Shown here: positions 34,120-35,105 of the stretch, in pieces
Numbering within the stretch: position 1 is the first letter of the stretch
Layout: every line of letters starts with the position of its first letter
DNA from: Chamaesiphon sp. 336R_metabinner_41
GTDB lineage: Bacteria > Cyanobacteriota > Cyanobacteriia > Cyanobacteriales > Chamaesiphonaceae
Length of the DNA: 35,105 nucleotides
Assembly (NCBI GenBank): GCA_025359915.1
Contig: JANYDE010000043.1
Location: forward strand, 1 to 35,105
Direction of reading: 5' to 3'
Notes under the pieces: generated by a model
What the model was told of the DNA's origin: nothing
Seen by the model: only the letters and a program-made list of their open reading frames with translations
Database searches by the model: none
Program-made: the position numbers and the translations under genes

Positions 34120-35055
34120 CTAATAAAAATACAACCAAACTGGAATCATTGCCAGAAAGATCGCCGTACTAACAATAATACTACTAGCGACGAGATTTCC
34201 ATCAAGATGATACTCCTCCGCCAAAATCAATCCCGCAAACGCACAAGGCATCCCCGACATTAGTACCAAACCGAGCCGAGGATCTCCGCTCATCCCCATC
34301 GCGGTAATGGTGATGCCAACCATCGTTGGCATCACCATTGTTTTGAGAATGGCGGGTAATAATGCCAGCTTGAGACTTTGCCAACCCTTAATCTGACTCA
34401 ATCGAATACCCATCAAAATAAATGCGCCAGGAATAACCACCCAAATCGAGGCATGAAGGCTTGATTCGACTAATTCTGGGAATGGTATCGTCCGCGTCAA
34501 CGAACCTAGTGCAAAGCCCCATAGAGAGGGCACAGAGCAGAGATCTTTCAATTGCATCCACCACTTATTTGTCGCAGTGCCTTGACGACCATAATAGCTG
34601 GAGACTAATACGCCTAAGCCATAAGTACCGAATACATTTTGGGTGACACTGTACAGCACCGCCCAACTTAAATCTGTTGGCGAGACAAAATAGGGGACGA
34701 TTGCCAAGCCGACAAATCCAGTATTCCCCAACATCGAACACAGGAGTAAACTCCCACTTAGTCCAGATGTTGGAGCCGGACGAGTTGGCTGTAGTCTTTG
34801 CCAAAGTTGGAGACTGAGCCAACCCAATCCCAATCCCAACAGCAGCGATGCAATCGTAATTGTCGGTGCTAATTGGGCGCGTTCGTCAAAGGTAGTTTGA
34901 CGTGCTAATGAGAAAATCTCGATCGGGACACCAACCCAATATAATCCACGTCCCAACCAATATGGAAACCTAGTGGGTAGAAACTTCACAGACACAATAC
35001 CTAGCCCCGTCCAACAAATTAGCGGGGTATACGCCTGGATGAGAGGATCGAGCAT
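34120..35055 (-). CDS. AEC-family transporter (auxin efflux carrier type)
   Basis: 311 residues with about ten predicted transmembrane helices. Examples are TIASLLLGLGLGWLSLQL, LLLCSMLGNTGFVGLAIVPYF and VIPGAFILMGIRLSQI. The motif GNTGFVGLAI and the closing GMPCAFAGLILAEEY with LVASSIIVSTAIFL are those of the AEC/PIN-like family. Substrates in bacteria are usually small organic acids; this one's is unknown. Upstream is a G-rich heptamer array, and no neighbour suggests a pathway. Confidence 0.88.
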   Translation of the reverse strand: MLDPLIQAYTPLICWTGLGIVSVKFLPTRFPYWLGRGLYWVGVPIEIFSLARQTTFDERAQLAPTITIASLLLGLGLGWLSLQLWQRLQPTRPAPTSGLSGSLLLCSMLGNTGFVGLAIVPYFVSPTDLSWAVLYSVTQNVFGTYGLGVLVSSYYGRQGTATNKWWMQLKDLCSVPSLWGFALGSLTRTIPFPELVESSLHASIWVVIPGAFILMGIRLSQIKGWQSLKLALLPAILKTMVMPTMVGITITAMGMSGDPRLGLVLMSGMPCAFAGLILAEEYHLDGNLVASSIIVSTAIFLAMIPVWLYFY

Positions 35056-35097
35056 TAATTAGGGGGGAGGGGGGAGGGAGGAGGGGGGAGGGGGGAG
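35056..35097. repeat. G-rich array, unit GGGGGGA
   Basis: A purine-only 7-bp array with small imperfections, directly upstream of the AEC start codon and running toward the window edge. Confidence 0.8.
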
Positions 35098-35105
35098 ATC
35101 GGAAG

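Overview
The window comes from a cyanobacterium. It carries the photosystem II genes psbU, psbN and psbH, the sulfolipid gene sqdB, a ycf51 gene and a HetZ-family gene. The hexamer CGATCG is very common, but the full HIP1 octamer GCGATCGC was seen only a few times. Intergenic DNA is full of 7-bp tandem repeats (STRR type) and small hairpin repeats. A Chamaesiphon-like or other HIP1-poor lineage is a guess from base usage, not a demonstrated assignment. No tRNA, rRNA, CRISPR array or complete insertion sequence was recognised.

Layout. 1-141: possible 3' end of an unidentified plus-strand gene. 259-1329 (-): mnmA. 1923-10983 (+): a polysaccharide-export outer-membrane (OPX) protein, sufU, ycf51, a 342-residue unknown protein with internal tandem repeats, a thiol-peroxidase-like redoxin, sqdB, psbU and nadB. 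10990-19991 (-): an ABC-transporter-dependent polysaccharide locus. In transcription order it has wzm, wzt, a family-2 glycosyltransferase, a cupin, a DegT-type sugar aminotransferase, a methyltransferase and three GT-B glycosyltransferases. Four consecutive ATGA stop/start overlaps tie five of these genes together. A short 3' remnant of a GalE-like epimerase lies just upstream of wzm. 20181-23502 (-): a TPR protein of about 11 repeats and two unknown proteins. 23801-25745 (-): a decayed accessory patch with a ParB-like gene, a parA that has lost its start and most of its P-loop, and a fragment of a type I restriction N-terminal-domain gene fused to it out of frame. 25969-27632 (-): dacB coupled to a small membrane-anchored protein. 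27864-31753: a stand-alone response regulator (+), aat (-), hetZ (-) and glyQ (+). 31842-32761: the usual divergent psbN/psbH pair, then tatA. 32991-35055 (-): a cupin coupled to an IscA/HesB-type protein, and an AEC-family transporter.

How the genes work together. The Wzm/Wzt exporter, glycosyltransferases and sugar-modifying enzymes probably build and export an O-antigen or capsule-like glycan. The OPX protein 15 kb away could form the outer-membrane exit, but that link is an inference. The rest is mostly housekeeping: tRNA thiolation, Fe-S assembly, NAD synthesis, thylakoid lipid and PSII, Tat export and glycyl-tRNA synthesis.

The strongest unexplained signal is a 73-bp element with two identical copies in opposite orientation. 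Each copy sits inside a different host repeat, and an element-free version of each host repeat is also present in the window. This looks like a recently moved, non-coding, MITE-like element. A second notable feature is a palindromic heptamer array that supplies mirror-image stop codons to the convergent genes nadB and the neighbouring glycosyltransferase.
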